The notes beneath the pieces were generated by a model. The model saw only the letters and a list, made by a program, of their open reading frames with translations, did no database searches and had not been told where the DNA came from. This document shows, in pieces, positions 26,123 through 37,803 of a DNA stretch of 64,000 nucleotides. Made by a program: the position numbers and the translations under genes. The first letter of the stretch is position 1. Each line of letters starts with the position of its first letter. Origin of the DNA: Liolophura sinensis (Eukaryota > Mollusca > Polyplacophora > Chitonida > Chitonidae); assembly GCF_032854445.1 (NCBI RefSeq), contig NC_088307.1, positions 2,978,001 through 3,042,000 on the forward strand. Reading direction: 5' to 3'.

Positions 26123-26297
26123 GTACAAGTGTAAAATAACAATGATTTGTCTTTACATGGCCAAAAACAAAATATTTGCTTTGATTGATGTACTGACTGA
26201 TTGATGATTCATGTCCTACCAAGAAAATTTCACTGCATTATTTGATCAACATCGGCCTGTTTGTACATACAGTAGTATTGCAGTGTTGAAGAAATCT

Positions 26298-26545
26298 ATT
26301 TTATTTTTTGATCGGTGTTTCAAGAATATTTCATGTATACAATGACGGCCATCGTCATCATGGTGGGAGGAAATTGGGTAGGGTCTGGGAGGAAACCCAC
26401 AACAATTTACAGGTTGCTGTCAGACCTTCCCACATATAGCTGGAGAGGACGCCAGCATGAGCTGGATTTGAACTCATAGCGACCTTATTGGTGAGAGTCT
26501 CCTGGGTTATTGCTCCACACTGACACACTAACTACCTCGGTCACG
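26298..26545 (-). repeat. SINE family 1, near full length
   Basis: Read in reverse it keeps the tail, CAAGAATATTTCATGTATAC, CATCATGGTGGGAGGAAA, CAGGTTGCTGTCAGACCTTC, the B-box complement GGATTTGAACTC and a worn A-box near 26535. A short internal duplication (GGGAGGAAA appears twice) is present. Confidence 0.85.
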
Positions 26546-27038
26546 GAAACCTATGTGTCCTGCATAAACCACAGAGATCTTTGGTATAACTAATGAACTG
26601 TTCTGAATGTGGGCAAGCAAAGACTCTTTTTGTTTCTGGAAAATGATAGTTCTGGTTTGGTTTTCCAAACGCAAGAAAATATATGACTGGCCATCAGTGA
26701 TCAACTACAGTATCTCTGTTGATCACCTAGAGTATCTGTGTTCACCCTGTGTTCACGGGCACACATCTTGGTCTTGAGGCCAATCATTTTGAACAAGACC
26801 TGACATGTTGTTTATACCTCATGCTCTGCCAAAGTCTAAGATTACACTTGATAAACTCCAGACAACCTGCACACACTTATTATGTGAAATACAAATGATG
26901 TCTTTATATACATACTACAGTTCTGCTAACCTTACAGCTACATGTACTTTCACATCATATACGGATTGTATATGAATGAAAATGGCCACTTGACCATTAC
27001 AACGCCGTTATGGTCACCATTTAAGAAGGACTGCAGTT

Positions 27039-27143
27039 CTGCATTTTTTATGTTCTGTATCTGACCTAAAAAAAAAACACCTGAACAATTGCATTTTTTA
27101 TGTTCTGTATCTGACCTAAAAAAAAACACCTGAACAATTGCAT
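27039..27143. repeat. 51-bp direct duplication, 2 copies
   Basis: GCATTTTTTATGTTCTGTAT then CTGACCTAAAAAAA and ACACCTGAACAATT occur twice in tandem. The poly-A lengths differ slightly. Confidence 0.9.
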
Positions 27144-27356
27144 TTTTTCGCAGCAAATAAAGGTCATAAAACATTGCTTTTTCAAATTTTTCCAGTGGGA
27201 TATCATCCTTAGCAAGTGTTCTGTCACTTTGTATGTAATTATTATTATTATGTAAATTCACGCTCACATGATATCTCTGTGAGCTGCAGATGTTATTATG
27301 TGAAATCCAAGTTTGGATTTTATTATATGAAAAACTTCTAGTTTTGGACACATTCA

Positions 27357-27787
27357 GTGAATTCCAGGTTTGTAAGTAATATTATTCTCTTGATTCAAGG
27401 TTTGCACCTCATTACTCTGTTAATTCCAGGTTTGCACCTCATTAGTCTGTTAATTCCAGGTTTGCACATCATAATATTCTGTTAATTCCAGGTCTGCACC
27501 TCATTAGTCTGTTAATTCCAGGTCTGCACCTCATTACTCTGTTAATTCCAGGTTTGCACCTCATAATATTCTGTTAATTCCAGGTTTGCACATCATTAGT
27601 CTGTTAATTCCAGGTTTGCACATCATAATATTCTGTTAATTCCAGGTCTGCACCTCATTAGTCTGTTAATTCCAGGTTTGCGCCTCATTATTCTGTTAAT
27701 TCCAGGTCTGCACCTCATTAGTCTGTTAATTCCAGGTTTGCACATCATAATATTCTGTTAATTCCAGGTTTGCGCCTCATCACTATT
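27357..27787. repeat. 30-32-bp minisatellite, about 14 units
   Basis: Core CTGTTAATTCCAGGTTTGCA is followed by CCTCATTAGT or CATCATAATATT. Two length classes (30 and 32 bp) are interspersed and recur in short blocks. Confidence 0.92.
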
Positions 27788-28199
27788 ACATGATTCTGGG
27801 TTTATGAGGCCATTTTTTCCATAACTTTAGGCCCTGTGTAAACATCTTTTGAGGCATCATCTTTAAAGGCCAGACAGGATTAAAAATCTTAGAAACATAA
27901 TATGGAAAAATAAATGTGCTAAGCAGCATATAATATACATGTGCGTTTATGCAACTATCTTCAATGTGCCAACTGGAAACTTTTATAGTGCTGCTGTTGT
28001 TGTTTGAAGTGGATTTTATCCAAGAACAGCCATCGGGAACACTATAGCCTTCAGGAAATGAAGTTAGGAACTGTTCATTTGATCAGAAAGCCAACACTTT
28101 TACAATGGAGTCTGTGGTGAGTCAAACATCTCCACCAAACCTCAACAGCCAACTTCAAAGAAACCTATTACCAAACGTAAACCAGTAACATTTCAAGAT

Positions 28200-28830
28200 C
28201 TTGTCCAAATTGATTAGAAAGTTACACAGATTTTTTCCTTCTCTGGCAGACTTTGTGCGTGGACCAACAAACTTCCTGCTGATAATCCCATAATGCTACC
28301 AGCAAACACGCTTTAGTTTCCATCGCCTCATCAAGATCTCTTGGACAAGGAAAAGATCCAGACGGCTGATTGACTGAGTATTTGAACAAAAATCCTTGAC
28401 ACACCTCATTTTTAATGGCCTCTTGCACCACTTCTTGTATACTTTTTTTCCTTGGAGACTGCCGTCCTTTTTTTCGGTCAGAAAGAATTGACCTTTGGCG
28501 TGTCCGATCACTAGGTACCGTGATCACCGTCTTTACACTGCGTCAGCTCAGAATCGGTATTCCGATTATCAAAGAACGCCGCCGAGAGACCATTATCAAC
28601 CTTCCTGCAATCCAATACTCAGATGCCTCTCAGAATACATTTATACGATTTTCTGTCAACACTACACGCTGGGGCTTAGCTGCATAGTTCAAACAGAGTT
28701 TTATTTTGCTCATCCAGCCAAGATAAAAGGTCATAACGCCAAATTATACGCAAAAACGGCCAGTAATGTGATAAGGCATCCATTTCCAGGCTGGTCATTT
28801 ATCTACTCATGCTGCTTTGCAGTCACTTAA
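28200..28830. other. Repeat-poor block with coding-like frames, origin unknown
   Basis: Overlapping open frames of about 70-110 codons occur on both strands. The minus-strand frame ending at 28222 reads plausibly as protein (for example FPCPRDLDEAMETKA and LWDYQQEVCW), but I match it to no family. It could be a decayed transposon piece, a fragment of another gene or chance. No splice structure is evident. Confidence 0.25.
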
Positions 28831-29179
28831 AAACTTAATTATACCTCATCTATTTTAAACTGTAAAACTCCTTTTTTATAGCTTTGATACAAAAATCTAT
28901 TTTGCCTGTGGGATTATATGTATTTGTAGTGCAAGCAAACGGTTATGGCTGTCCTTAAGATGGTATTTTATCACTAAGCCAGGGAAACCCAAGTCTTGAA
29001 TGCTGAATGATCAACACGAAAAAGCTTTGGTTCGGTTTACCAGGTCTAACTTGACCAATTACTTCTCCTCATGCAAATTTTAGACAATGGATGGCAGGGA
29101 ACATGAAGATTTACATGCACGTATTAAAGCTTGTTCAGAAAAGCTTAAGCAGGCTTTAATGGCAGCCTGAAGATCATAT

Positions 29180-29445
29180 TTCAACACTCTGGTTTCATAC
29201 AGTAACGCGTATCAGGATTCAACACTCTGGTTTCCTACAGTAAAACGTATCAGGATTCAACACTCTGGTTTCCTACAGTAAAACGTATCAGGATTCAACA
29301 CTCTGGTTTCCTACAGTAAAACGTATCAGGATTCAACACTCTGGTTTCCTACAGTAAAACGTATCAGGATTCAACACTCTGGTTTCCTACAGTAAAACGT
29401 ATCAGGATTCAACACTCTGGTTTCCTACAGCAAAACGTATCAGGT
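29180..29445. repeat. 38-bp minisatellite, 7 units
   Basis: Units read ATCAGGATTCAACACTCTGG then TTTCCTACAGTAAAACGT. The middle units are identical. The first (CATACAGTAACGCGT) and last (CAGCAAAACGT) are diverged, a pattern expected of recent expansion from the centre. Confidence 0.94.
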
Positions 29446-29568
29446 TGCACACCAAAGAGCTAGTTGTGAGACATGCCAGACCGCTATGGTTGGATACCTT
29501 ATCACAGTCATCAAACCATATTTTATACATTATATTTATTTTTCTTGTGTGTGTTTGTTTCGATGTGC

Positions 29569-29754
29569 ATACCCCTAATTCTTCTAAAATTTGGGACAGA
29601 TATTAGTAGTGTTGAATGCAGAATATGACATTTCTTTACCAGCCTTTTGGAAAAGTAAATCTATGGTGTTCATTAGTTTGTCTAACCATGTGAGAAAAAC
29701 AGAAACTCAATATTCCTGCTAGAATTACATATATATTGGCTAAAATGAGCAGAC
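29569..29754 (+). repeat. Dispersed repeat family 3, copy B
   Basis: It aligns with 24869-25063 (see copy A). It ends at the same AAAATGAGCAGACC and is followed about 50 bp later by a SINE. Confidence 0.82.
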
Positions 29755-29807
29755 CAGGTGGCACATATTACCATTCAATTCTACTGTTAAACCGGTTGTA
29801 TGTAGAA

Positions 29808-29958
29808 ATATCAGCAACCCGCCGATGGTCGTGGGTTTCCCCCCGCGTTCTGTTTGGTTTCCTCCCACCATAATGCTGGCCACAGTCGTATAATTGAAAT
29901 ATTCTTGAGTATGCCATAAAACATCAATCAATTAACAAATAAATAAATAAATAAATAA
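29808..29958 (+). repeat. SINE family 1, 3' half
   Basis: It runs from CAGCAACCCGCCGATGGTCG through CTCCCACCATAATGCTGGCC to ACAAATAAATAAATAAATAA. The head is missing. Confidence 0.87.
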
Positions 29959-31284
29959 TTATTAAACATTTTTTGACTTAGTAACTAAAAATCGGATTTA
30001 CAACATATACTTTATACTTGGCCATCCTATGTTCAATGGTTAAGGCACTGTATGTGCATATGAAGCCACATAACCACAGTTCTGGGGGTAGCCCTGCACC
30101 GAGCCAACTAGACCAAACAAGGTACAGCCAGCAATAACATGACATCATAGGAAAAATGATAAAATTATGACTATACACAATATCTATTAATATTGTATCT
30201 ATTTCTTTCACCAACACTGCATAATCCCTGCGCTTAAGACCAGAAACTTGACAAAACACACTGACAAGCTGCCAATTATAGACTATAATCCACATCAATA
30301 TTTCATAATAAGATCCGTTTCCACAGCAACAATGCCTTGAGAGGTATAACTTTGTCATAATGAGATTTGATTGGCAAAAGAAGCACATAAAAGTTGCACA
30401 TCTTCCTAAGACATCAACAATACATGTACGATACAGAACAAGGTAAAGTATCTGAACTCTTTTAACGGGAAAAAAGTATGCCTCGGATAAAATAAATGAT
30501 GCTCAGGATGAGCAAATTTGTCAACTGGTAGAGGAAACCTGAAAACTCAGAAAAAGTTGAAATGGATCCCTTTTTAAAATTCACATTTTACCGTGTCACA
30601 ATACACTTCATTACATATTCCCAAAATTTTCCACCAAACTCCATCAGTGTAAGGCTCGGTTAGGTGGTTATTCAATGAAAAACCATGGTATTGTACTGAT
30701 CTGGCCAACAAATAACATTCAGCAATACATGCTCTGTTCCAATAATATATACACGTACCCCTGACAAAAACCAGTACCCACCCCTGAAGAAACAGAACCA
30801 CTCATATTAGGGGTGACAGGAAGACTGGTATGTCTTGTCTCACAGCAACACTGGGTACTTGGACAGACCAGGCACGTAATTTTCATTTGTGCGTGCTAAT
30901 ATGTAATGTAATTTGTAATTACCATTTAAATAGTTTACGTGCCCGATTCAAACCAAAATAGTGTCCAGATTTAATAACTACGCATACAAAGTAGGTACAT
31001 GTATCTCTAATTGAGTTAGGAAGATGCCTATAGTTTAAACTCTCTTTCTCTCAAAAATTAGGTACAAATAATGTATATACCTGTCTCTGTACAAACAAAA
31101 GTCTTCTCACCAACAGGACAAGCACATCACAGCAGACTTTGTTCTCAGTTTCCCCACTGATGCCAATACTGCATCCCCATCTCCATATATTAAACATCCC
31201 CATATAACCATTATAAGCGCAATCTATAATTGTTGATCCGCAGAAAAGCCAGGTAATTCATAACTGTCAACACAGGAAGCCCGT

Positions 31285-31391
31285 GTCATCGTCATATGGC
31301 TGAAAAATTGTGAAGTGCGACGTTTAACCCCAAGCACTCACTCACTCACTAACTCACTCACTCACTCACTAACTCACTCACTAACTCACTC
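31285..31391 (-). repeat. Family 2 fragment joined to an (ACTC)n microsatellite
   Basis: In reverse, GGGGTTTAACGTCGCACTTC and CAATTTTTCAGCCATATGAC match the family 2 head. The plus strand continues directly into CACTCACTCACTCACTAACT repeats (about 31336-31391). Confidence 0.75.
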
Positions 31392-31468
31392 AGGAAGCCC
31401 ATGCTGTTCTCAATGAACACCGTGAAAGGTGAAACTTGAAACAAATGGAGAAGGCATTACATACATGT

Positions 31469-32007
31469 ACAACAGGGTTAAGTTAATGTGTAACAAGCCA
31501 GCTGTGTGGGTAGATCCTGAGGACAAAGTTGGCATACATGTACAACAGGGTTAAGTTAATGTGTAACAAGCCAGCTGTGTGGGTAGATCCTGAGGACAAA
31601 GTTGACATGGATGTACAACAGGGTTAAGTTAATGGGTAACAAGCCAGCTGTGTGGCTAGATACTGAGGACAAAGTTGACATGGATGTACAACAGGGTTAA
31701 GTTAATGTGTAACAAGCCAGTTGTGCGGCTAGATCCTGAGGACAAAGTTGACATGGATGTACAACAGGGTTAAGTTAATGTGTAACAAGTCAGCTGTGTG
31801 GGTAGATCCTGAGGACAAAGTTGACATCCATGTACAACAGGGTTAAGTTAATGTGTAACAAGCCAGTTGTGTGGGTAGATCCGAGGACAATGTTGGCATG
31901 CATGTACAACAGGGTTAAGTTAATGTGTAACAAGCCAGCTGTGTGGGTAGATCCTGAGGACAATGTTGGCATACATGTACAACAGGGTTAAGTTAATGGG
32001 TAACAAG
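31469..32007. repeat. 73-bp minisatellite, first block, about 7.4 units
   Basis: Units contain ACAACAGGGTTAAGTTAATG, TGTAACAAGCCAGCTGTGTG and GGTAGATCCTGAGGACAAAG. The array breaks inside a unit and resumes at about 32256 in the same phase, so the intervening sequence is an insertion. Confidence 0.93.
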
Positions 32008-32069
32008 TCATGGCTTCTTTCAGAGGCATTTAGGAATTGGGATGGTATAGATTGACAGAGGCATTACTT

Positions 32070-32255
32070 ATGGATAACAATTCCTGGATTTATTGTGTTG
32101 GTGACGTTTCGATGTAGGTTCTTACATCGTTATCAAACCATATGGTTTCACCAACACAATAAATCCAGGAATTGTTATCCATGATGGTTTGATAACGATG
32201 TAAGAACCTACATCGAAACGTCACCAACACAATAAATCCAGGAATTGTTATCCAT
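32070..32255. mobile_element. Foldback element: perfect 72-bp inverted repeat inside the 73-bp array
   Basis: Bases 32070-32141 are the exact reverse complement of 32184-32255. The 42-bp middle (32142-32183) is a shortened copy of the right arm lacking about 31 internal bases. The arms contain a hairpin, GATGTA-AGAACC-TACATC, followed by GAAAC and preceded by TTTGATAAC. That layout recalls the hammerhead core, but two conserved core bases are changed. The ending CCAGGAATTGTTATCC and the GAAACGTCACCAA motif recall ends of Penelope-like or similar retroelements. Class is uncertain. Confidence 0.7.
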
Positions 32256-32525
32256 GGGTAACAAACCAGCTGTGTGGGTAGATCCTGAGGATAAAGTTGG
32301 CATGGATGTACAACAGGGTTAAGTTAATGTGTAACAAGCCAGCTGTGTGGCTAGATCCTGAGGACAAAGTTGACATGGATGTACAACAGGGTTAAGTTAA
32401 TGTGTAACAAGCCAGCTGTGTGGGTAGATCCTGAGGACAAAGTTGACATGGATGTACAACAGGGTTAAGTTAATGTGTAACAAGCCCGCTGTGTGGCTAG
32501 ATCCTGAGGACAAAGTTGGCATACA
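32256..32525. repeat. 73-bp minisatellite, second block, about 3.7 units
   Basis: This is the same unit as at 31469. It starts mid-unit at GGGTAACAAACCAGCTGTG, matching the point where the first block stops (GGGTAACAAG). Confidence 0.92.
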
Positions 32526-32775
32526 CTGTACATGTGGATGTTGATGTCAATGTACATGTTGAGGGGTGACAGAGAGTCCATAAACAGTACATGCCCTTAA
32601 ATTGATGTCACAGCACTGTGAAACAATTCCAAGCCTTAAGGTCAAACAGTATCTGGAGTGCTTTTTCTATCATGTTGCACGCAGTTTGATGTAAGTTATA
32701 TCCATTTATCTACATGAGCTTAATACATGTAGCACTTGGCAAAATACTTGCATCTTTTGAATAACAATTGTACAA

Positions 32776-32948
32776 GCCTCTCACCAACACGGTTGCTGTG
32801 AGTTCGAGTCCAGCTCCTGCTGGCAGGGAAGGTCTTCCAGCACCTGCAGATGGTTGTGGGTTTCCCTCTACCATAACATTAGCCGCTATCGTATAAGTGA
32901 AATATTCTTCAGCAATGGGCGTAAAGCACCAATCAAACAAATGAATAA
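32776..32948 (+). repeat. SINE family 1, internally shortened
   Basis: It has CCTCTCACCAACACGG, B-box GAGTTCGAGTCCAGC, a shortened body, ATCGTATAAGTGAAATATTC and an AAACAAATGAATAA tail. The middle GCCCGG section is deleted. Confidence 0.84.
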
Positions 32949-33359
32949 CAATTGTATGTCTTGTGACACAGAAAATCGGTATAAATATAATAAACAGTAT
33001 ATTAAACTTTGTAGTAAATTTCACCCCTTTTCAAAATGCAAATTAGACACATACTGTAGTTTGTTTGTTATATACATTTGTTTGTTTGATCAACTGTAAA
33101 AGGATCACCTGGAATAATCAAAAGGCTTAAAGCAGAAAAAAAATTTAGTGATAATTAAGTAATTGTTTTCAGTATATGTCAAAATACATGGCATGTATTA
33201 AAACATGAAACATGTTTCAGGACTACATCACAGATTTAAAAATACATAGGTTTCTAATTTTTTAAACCTTTTTCCTGAAATGAGTTTTTCGATGAAATGT
33301 AGGCCTGCATGTATGTGGCTTACGCACAATTTTTTGGTGCCTTATTTCACTGAAGTCAC

Positions 33360-33960
33360 GTACAAATCTTCACTTTAATTACAGTCTCAGCTGTTCTTGG
33401 GGATTTGATTGATTAACGTGGGATTTCCCTCTTCAAAAAGCCGCTTTACATACCTGGGATCCTTCAATAACAGTCATCAATGTGGCCGAATCTAGTGGCA
33501 TGATGAACTTAGGGAAAGGCAAGTCAACTTGAGGAAGGGTTAGAGAAACACACCGCATGGAAGTCTTAAGATTCTGACGATCATATTAAAAGACGGCGAG
33601 TAGGAAAGCGAGCAACGGAGAGAGGTATACAGCTGGAAATGTCAGAAGATTCCTGAAGGCAATCCCATGGACAGTCCAAGATCTGGTGTCCAATAACAAC
33701 CACAGAAGAGTCCTCCCCTCAGGGGAGATAATATAAAGACACAGAAAACACGTCAGAGTGTAGTATTATGGAGTTTACCTGATCCCCTTGGGCAACACAA
33801 ATCAATGCTGCTGAGAAGTTCTGAAGGACTTAACAAGTTGCGTTTGAAAGTCACAATGCCTGCGTCTGGTCGGATGTTTGGCCAGAAATAGGCTGCAGAA
33901 GCCTGAGATCCGCACTGCTTTTTTTAGAGCTTTTGTACTGGTGGACGGGAATTGTGCACA
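33360..33960. other. Repeat-poor block, candidate regulatory DNA
   Basis: GC-richer unique sequence with no exon I recognise. The minus-strand frame 33802-34008 is short and has no family resemblance. Confidence 0.35.
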
Positions 33961-34501
33961 ATCATTTAGCTTACATGTTGTGCTAAGATTCATTACCTTC
34001 GTGATCAACTACGGGAAAAAAATTACAAAAAGATGAACAGCAATGAAATTTAAGACATTTCCATCAGGAATCTTAATGATTACCAAGTGTCAATATTGCA
34101 TAGGAAATGAAAATAAAAAAAAAAGTTCAAAAACCAGTGCAGACACAAGCCAGAAACAACGCAACATAAAACCTCATCAGTTTTTATTTCCTGTTTTCTC
34201 AAACTGAACATTTCCTTAAGTCTCATCAAACTAGGATTGAAATTTTTTGTGGGTTTATAGCCTAGGAGAGTTTTTCAAATTACATGGGTAATCCAGCCTC
34301 TGACTTAAGTGGCTGGTTTACATGCAGAACATCATGGGCACATGGAGGCCTACAAACCCTGTGGGAATTCGCCCATGACTACCCGGTTAATGTTTACCTC
34401 AAGGTTCCATTACTGTATACAGAGAAGAGCATCTTCTCCATCAAAATCAGCTGAAATTTATTCTTCTAGCTGATGAGGATTTTTGTCAAAAATTAGATAC
34501 T

Positions 34502-34873
34502 TTGAAAATCCTGAATTCCCTAAAAAAAAAAAAAGCTGAATTAAATGAGCTGAAATTTTTTATCCCGCTGAGAGCTCAGCATTACCGAACTGTTCGGAAT
34601 GAACTGAGCATATTAGGTAAATTAGTTTTGCGTGGAACGAGAATTGTCGTTCCACAAAGTTTGCGCTGGCAAGTATTTAAATTGCGCACGAGGGCCAGCA
34701 GGATATCGTTAAAACGAAAATGCGTCGTAGTACAGGCCCCTGACGGCACACGCTATTGTCACAACTCAACATCAGTACGGAAATATCGCGAAGCTGAATG
34801 CGACGAGGCATTGGTGCTTGAGAAGGATGGACCAATCCCGCACATATGTGACAACACGGTGGAGGAACACTGA
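34502..34873 (+). pseudogene. Ty3/Gypsy pol fragment, internally deleted
   Basis: A 123-codon frame holds two separated pol-like segments. Residues about 33-55 (RNELSILGKLVLRGTRIVVP) resemble the stretch just before the zinc-binding N-terminus of Gypsy integrases. Residues about 78-98 (VVQAPDGTRYCHNSTSVRKY) resemble the polyprotein tail after integrase. The zinc finger and the DDE catalytic core that should lie between are missing, so it cannot act. No LTRs are seen nearby. It lies antisense to NOS1AP, within 1 kb of exon 2. Confidence 0.62.
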
Positions 34874-35687
34874 GAACCCGTTGCGCCTAAGACACAAACA
34901 AGGGCAACCTGTGAGAGAGGAATCGGCCCTCTAGATTCATTGACTTTATCATGGACTGATGTGAACTGAACTGTTCAATCTCTTGTTTGACATTTATAGA
35001 CTTTCAGGTAAAGGGTCTGGTATGGTAAACATCTTTTATGTGATGTGTACTTTTGAGCTATGATCTCAATATTCTCGAATGTTCGGAACTCTCCAAAGAG
35101 ATCTTTACATGCTCGTCTTTGTGGACACTATTGTCTCAAGACATTCTTACTTTGCTTGGATGAAGCAAGTTGTGTTATGTGGTTAATCAATATAAAGTTG
35201 GGTGTTAAGGGACAGTGTACATGCCACGCAAGATAAGAGTAATGCAAAGATTGCGGTTTGTGTTGTATTAGGTACCTTCTGAGAAAGGACGGGATGTAGA
35301 GTTCCCACCTCTTATATGAGATCACCTTTACTATACAACCAGACATACTCGTGGGTACGCGTATCTATGTGTTGTAGTTACATGGTGGGCATGGTGCGCA
35401 GAATACATTCATTTGATTAGATTCAAGTCTCTAAGTTAAATCTGTTAACATCCAGTAAAGAAACTCAACAACTGGGATAACAGTCACACCATGCTAATGG
35501 CTCATACAATGCTTATGTACTTTTCCAGCTATAGATATATATCAGTTTTCAATGGCGCTACATCTATGTGTAACTTCTCACTATTTTTGACGGTTACAAC
35601 TGAACGTACGGTACCTATTCGAACGACCTGCCTGTAAAGTATAATACTGCATGATGTAACCAAACATAACCTTAAGAACAAACTTAC

Positions 35688-35759
35688 CCGAATTCTTCTC
35701 ATGGCCGCCACTATTTCAACACGACTGCTTGGACGGGGTACATCTAAAGTTCCGATGTA
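35688..35759 (-). CDS. NOS1AP: NOS1AP exon 2 (24 codons, PTB domain)
   Basis: On the minus strand a long U-rich tract ends in TTTTCAG. The exon then encodes [20 protein letters not shown] followed by RRIR, and donor GTAAGTTT follows. From memory, vertebrate NOS1AP has [20 protein letters not shown] at this position, so near identity over 24 residues makes the call firm. It is the first beta strand and start of the first helix of the PTB domain, which in vertebrates contacts partners such as Dexras1 and Scribble. The exon is 72 bp, phase 0 on both sides. Skipping it would therefore keep the frame but remove an essential part of the fold. Confidence 0.95.
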
Positions 35760-36586
35760 CTGAAAACCAAACCAAAAAAAAACCCATTAAAATTCAACAT
35801 TAATACCACATTTCTAGTACAAATTAATTGCTTGAAAAATTACTTGGTTTTTGCAACAGGCTGGTTCCAAGGTCATGACATTTTTAGCGCTGCCTCACTA
35901 AAGTACTGTATCATAAAGACAAGATGTGACACCCAACCCTGCATTTATTTACTTATTTGATTGGAGTTGATGTGGAAAAGAGAAGAAAAAATTCCGGTCA
36001 ATTACCCTATTTCCTGCACCTTTTCGCATATCAAAGAGCAGTCCAATTTATGCACATTTTTAATCTGATATTGGAGACAAAACCACATTGGCCGGAATGG
36101 TGAGTTTCACAAAGATTATAATTTTATCAGAAAACATACAATAATGCCTTCAGAATACACACGAATAAACAACTTGCAAACAGGCGAAAACATTGAAGAA
36201 TTACAGTAGGCAATAAATGGTCAGCAAAATTTTGACAGCTCCTAAAATTAGCAGGTCAATGAGGTTTTTCTACGCTCAGATGTTGAGCTCTGAAAATGCT
36301 TTGCCTGACATGTGACCTTACACACGTACCCATCCCGACACAGACTGAAAGTTTCATCAAACAGAATTGTTACATCAGTTGAAAAACATGTACATGTAAA
36401 TCTGCCAAGATATAGATTTAATGAACCTATGGTATCTGACATTAAGTAGAGAATGAGATATACCAATATTCTAGTAGGCACACATGTTGCTGTTCATAAT
36501 GAAGTGTTTAGACTAAAAAAAATCAGTAAATCAAGGTGACGCTTTGATGGCATACTTATAAATCTTACTGTCAGCCTTACTGTGAA

Positions 36587-36847
36587 TTTATTTATTTATT
36601 TATTTGATTGGTATTTTACGCCGTACTCAAGAATATTTCACTTATACAACGGCGGCCGGCATTATGGTGGGTGGAAACCAGGCAGAGCCCGGGGGAATAC
36701 CGCAGGTTGCTGGCAGACCTTCCCACTTATGGCCGAAGAGGAAGCCAGCATGAGCTGGACTTGAACTCACAGCGACTGCATTGGTGAGAGACTCCTGGGT
36801 CATTACGCTGCGCTAGCGTGCTAACCAACTGAGCCACGGAGGCCCCG
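36587..36847 (-). mobile_element. SINE family 1, full-length copy
   Basis: In reverse it shows a complete tRNA-like head. The A-box complement CCAACTGAGCCA is at 36825-36836 and the B-box complement GGACTTGAACTC at 36757-36768. The body follows, and the 3' end is TTTATTTATTTATTTATTTG. The A/B box layout shows an origin from a tRNA and transcription by RNA polymerase III. It needs LINE enzymes to move. Confidence 0.92.
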
Positions 36848-36879
36848 CCTTACTGTGAATACCTTCACACATATATCTG

Positions 36880-36950
36880 CTATATATTTGCCACGATATG
36901 GCCGAAATATTGCCGATGTGGCGTTAAGCCATAATCATTCATTTATTACC
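36880..36950 (-). repeat. Dispersed repeat family 4 fragment
   Basis: GCCACGATATGGCCGAAATA and TTGCCGATGTGGCGTTAAGC appear here. A related piece in the opposite sense, ATTATGGCTTAACACCACTG...CAATATTTCATCAATATCGT, is at about 44036-44083. It abuts the 3' side of the SINE. Confidence 0.55.
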
Positions 36951-37440
36951 CTGACACACACATATATAGACAGAACAGTATAATACAATGTACATGTACA
37001 AGTACATGTATCTCTCTGTGAAAATGATATATTGACTGTCAAACCTGGACAAATCTCCTTGTGTTGGGAATAAGTTCAAACATTTCTGATCAATATGATA
37101 TCTAGACAGTAATATTTTCTTGGAATATTATATCTGAACACTTCAGATCAATACAGCCAAGGCTTTGAGCTGTCGTCTCAAAACACACTGTAAAAATGTG
37201 CATCTTCCCGAGTCTTGTCTTCAAGACAATTTCTGTTTCTTTGCAGTATTTCAAATAGACTACCATCAGTTGTGTACACTGTATGCTGTACATATAAAAC
37301 ACATAGTTTATGATCACACCAACTGTTCCTCAGCAATGGGTTTTTACAACAGCAGCTGCAAGCCGCAAGTTTGAGTTAGCGCAAATACAAGGCAGTACAT
37401 ACATGTGTACATTTGCTTCTCTTTTAAATTCTTTCTAAAC

Positions 37441-37447
<7 letters not shown>

Positions 37448-37504
<57 letters not shown>

Positions 37505-37510
37505 CCTGAG

Positions 37511-37563
<53 letters not shown>
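37448..37563. repeat. (TA)n microsatellite in two blocks
   Basis: Two TA runs of about 45 bp each flank ACACACACCCTGAGTATAA. Confidence 0.97.
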
Positions 37564-37567
<4 letters not shown>

Positions 37568-37616
37568 TTGTGTGAATTTGTTCGACCTCCAACCATGCTA
37601 ACTACATGTATATCAG

Positions 37617-37803
37617 CTAAATAATAGATTTTGAAGTTCAATAAATCAATATGCCAACTGTTGCTAAATAATAGATTTTTGAAGTTTAATAAATCAATAT
37701 GCCAACTGTTGCTAAATAATAGATTTTTGAAGTTTAATAAATCAATATGCCAACTGTTGCTAAATAATAGATTTTGAAGTTCAATAAATCAATATGCCAA
37801 CAG
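37617..37803. repeat. 47/48-bp tandem repeat, 4 units
   Basis: Units read CTAAATAATAGATTTTTGAA then GTTTAATAAATCAATATGCC and AACTGTTG. The outer units have TTTTGAAGTTC and the inner two TTTTTGAAGTTT. Confidence 0.93.

Larger units (their letters stand above)
59..35687 (-). other. NOS1AP: NOS1AP intron 2 (35,629 bp)
   Basis: The intron starts with donor GTAAGTTT after exon 2 and ends with TTTCAG before exon 3. It holds SINEs, about 15 tandem arrays, a MITE, a foldback and a Ty3/Gypsy fragment, listed separately. Between them is AT-rich unique sequence with poly-A/T runs (for example 364-380). I see no nested gene I can name. Such a long second intron keeps exons 2 and 3 far apart although together they encode adjacent parts of one PTB domain. 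Confidence 0.85.

Noticed and set aside
28222-28527. 101-codon minus-strand frame considered as an exon
   Set aside because: Some stretches look protein-like, but two overlapping frames on the same strand and one on the other are also open and no family is recognised. Kept only as a note in the block feature.
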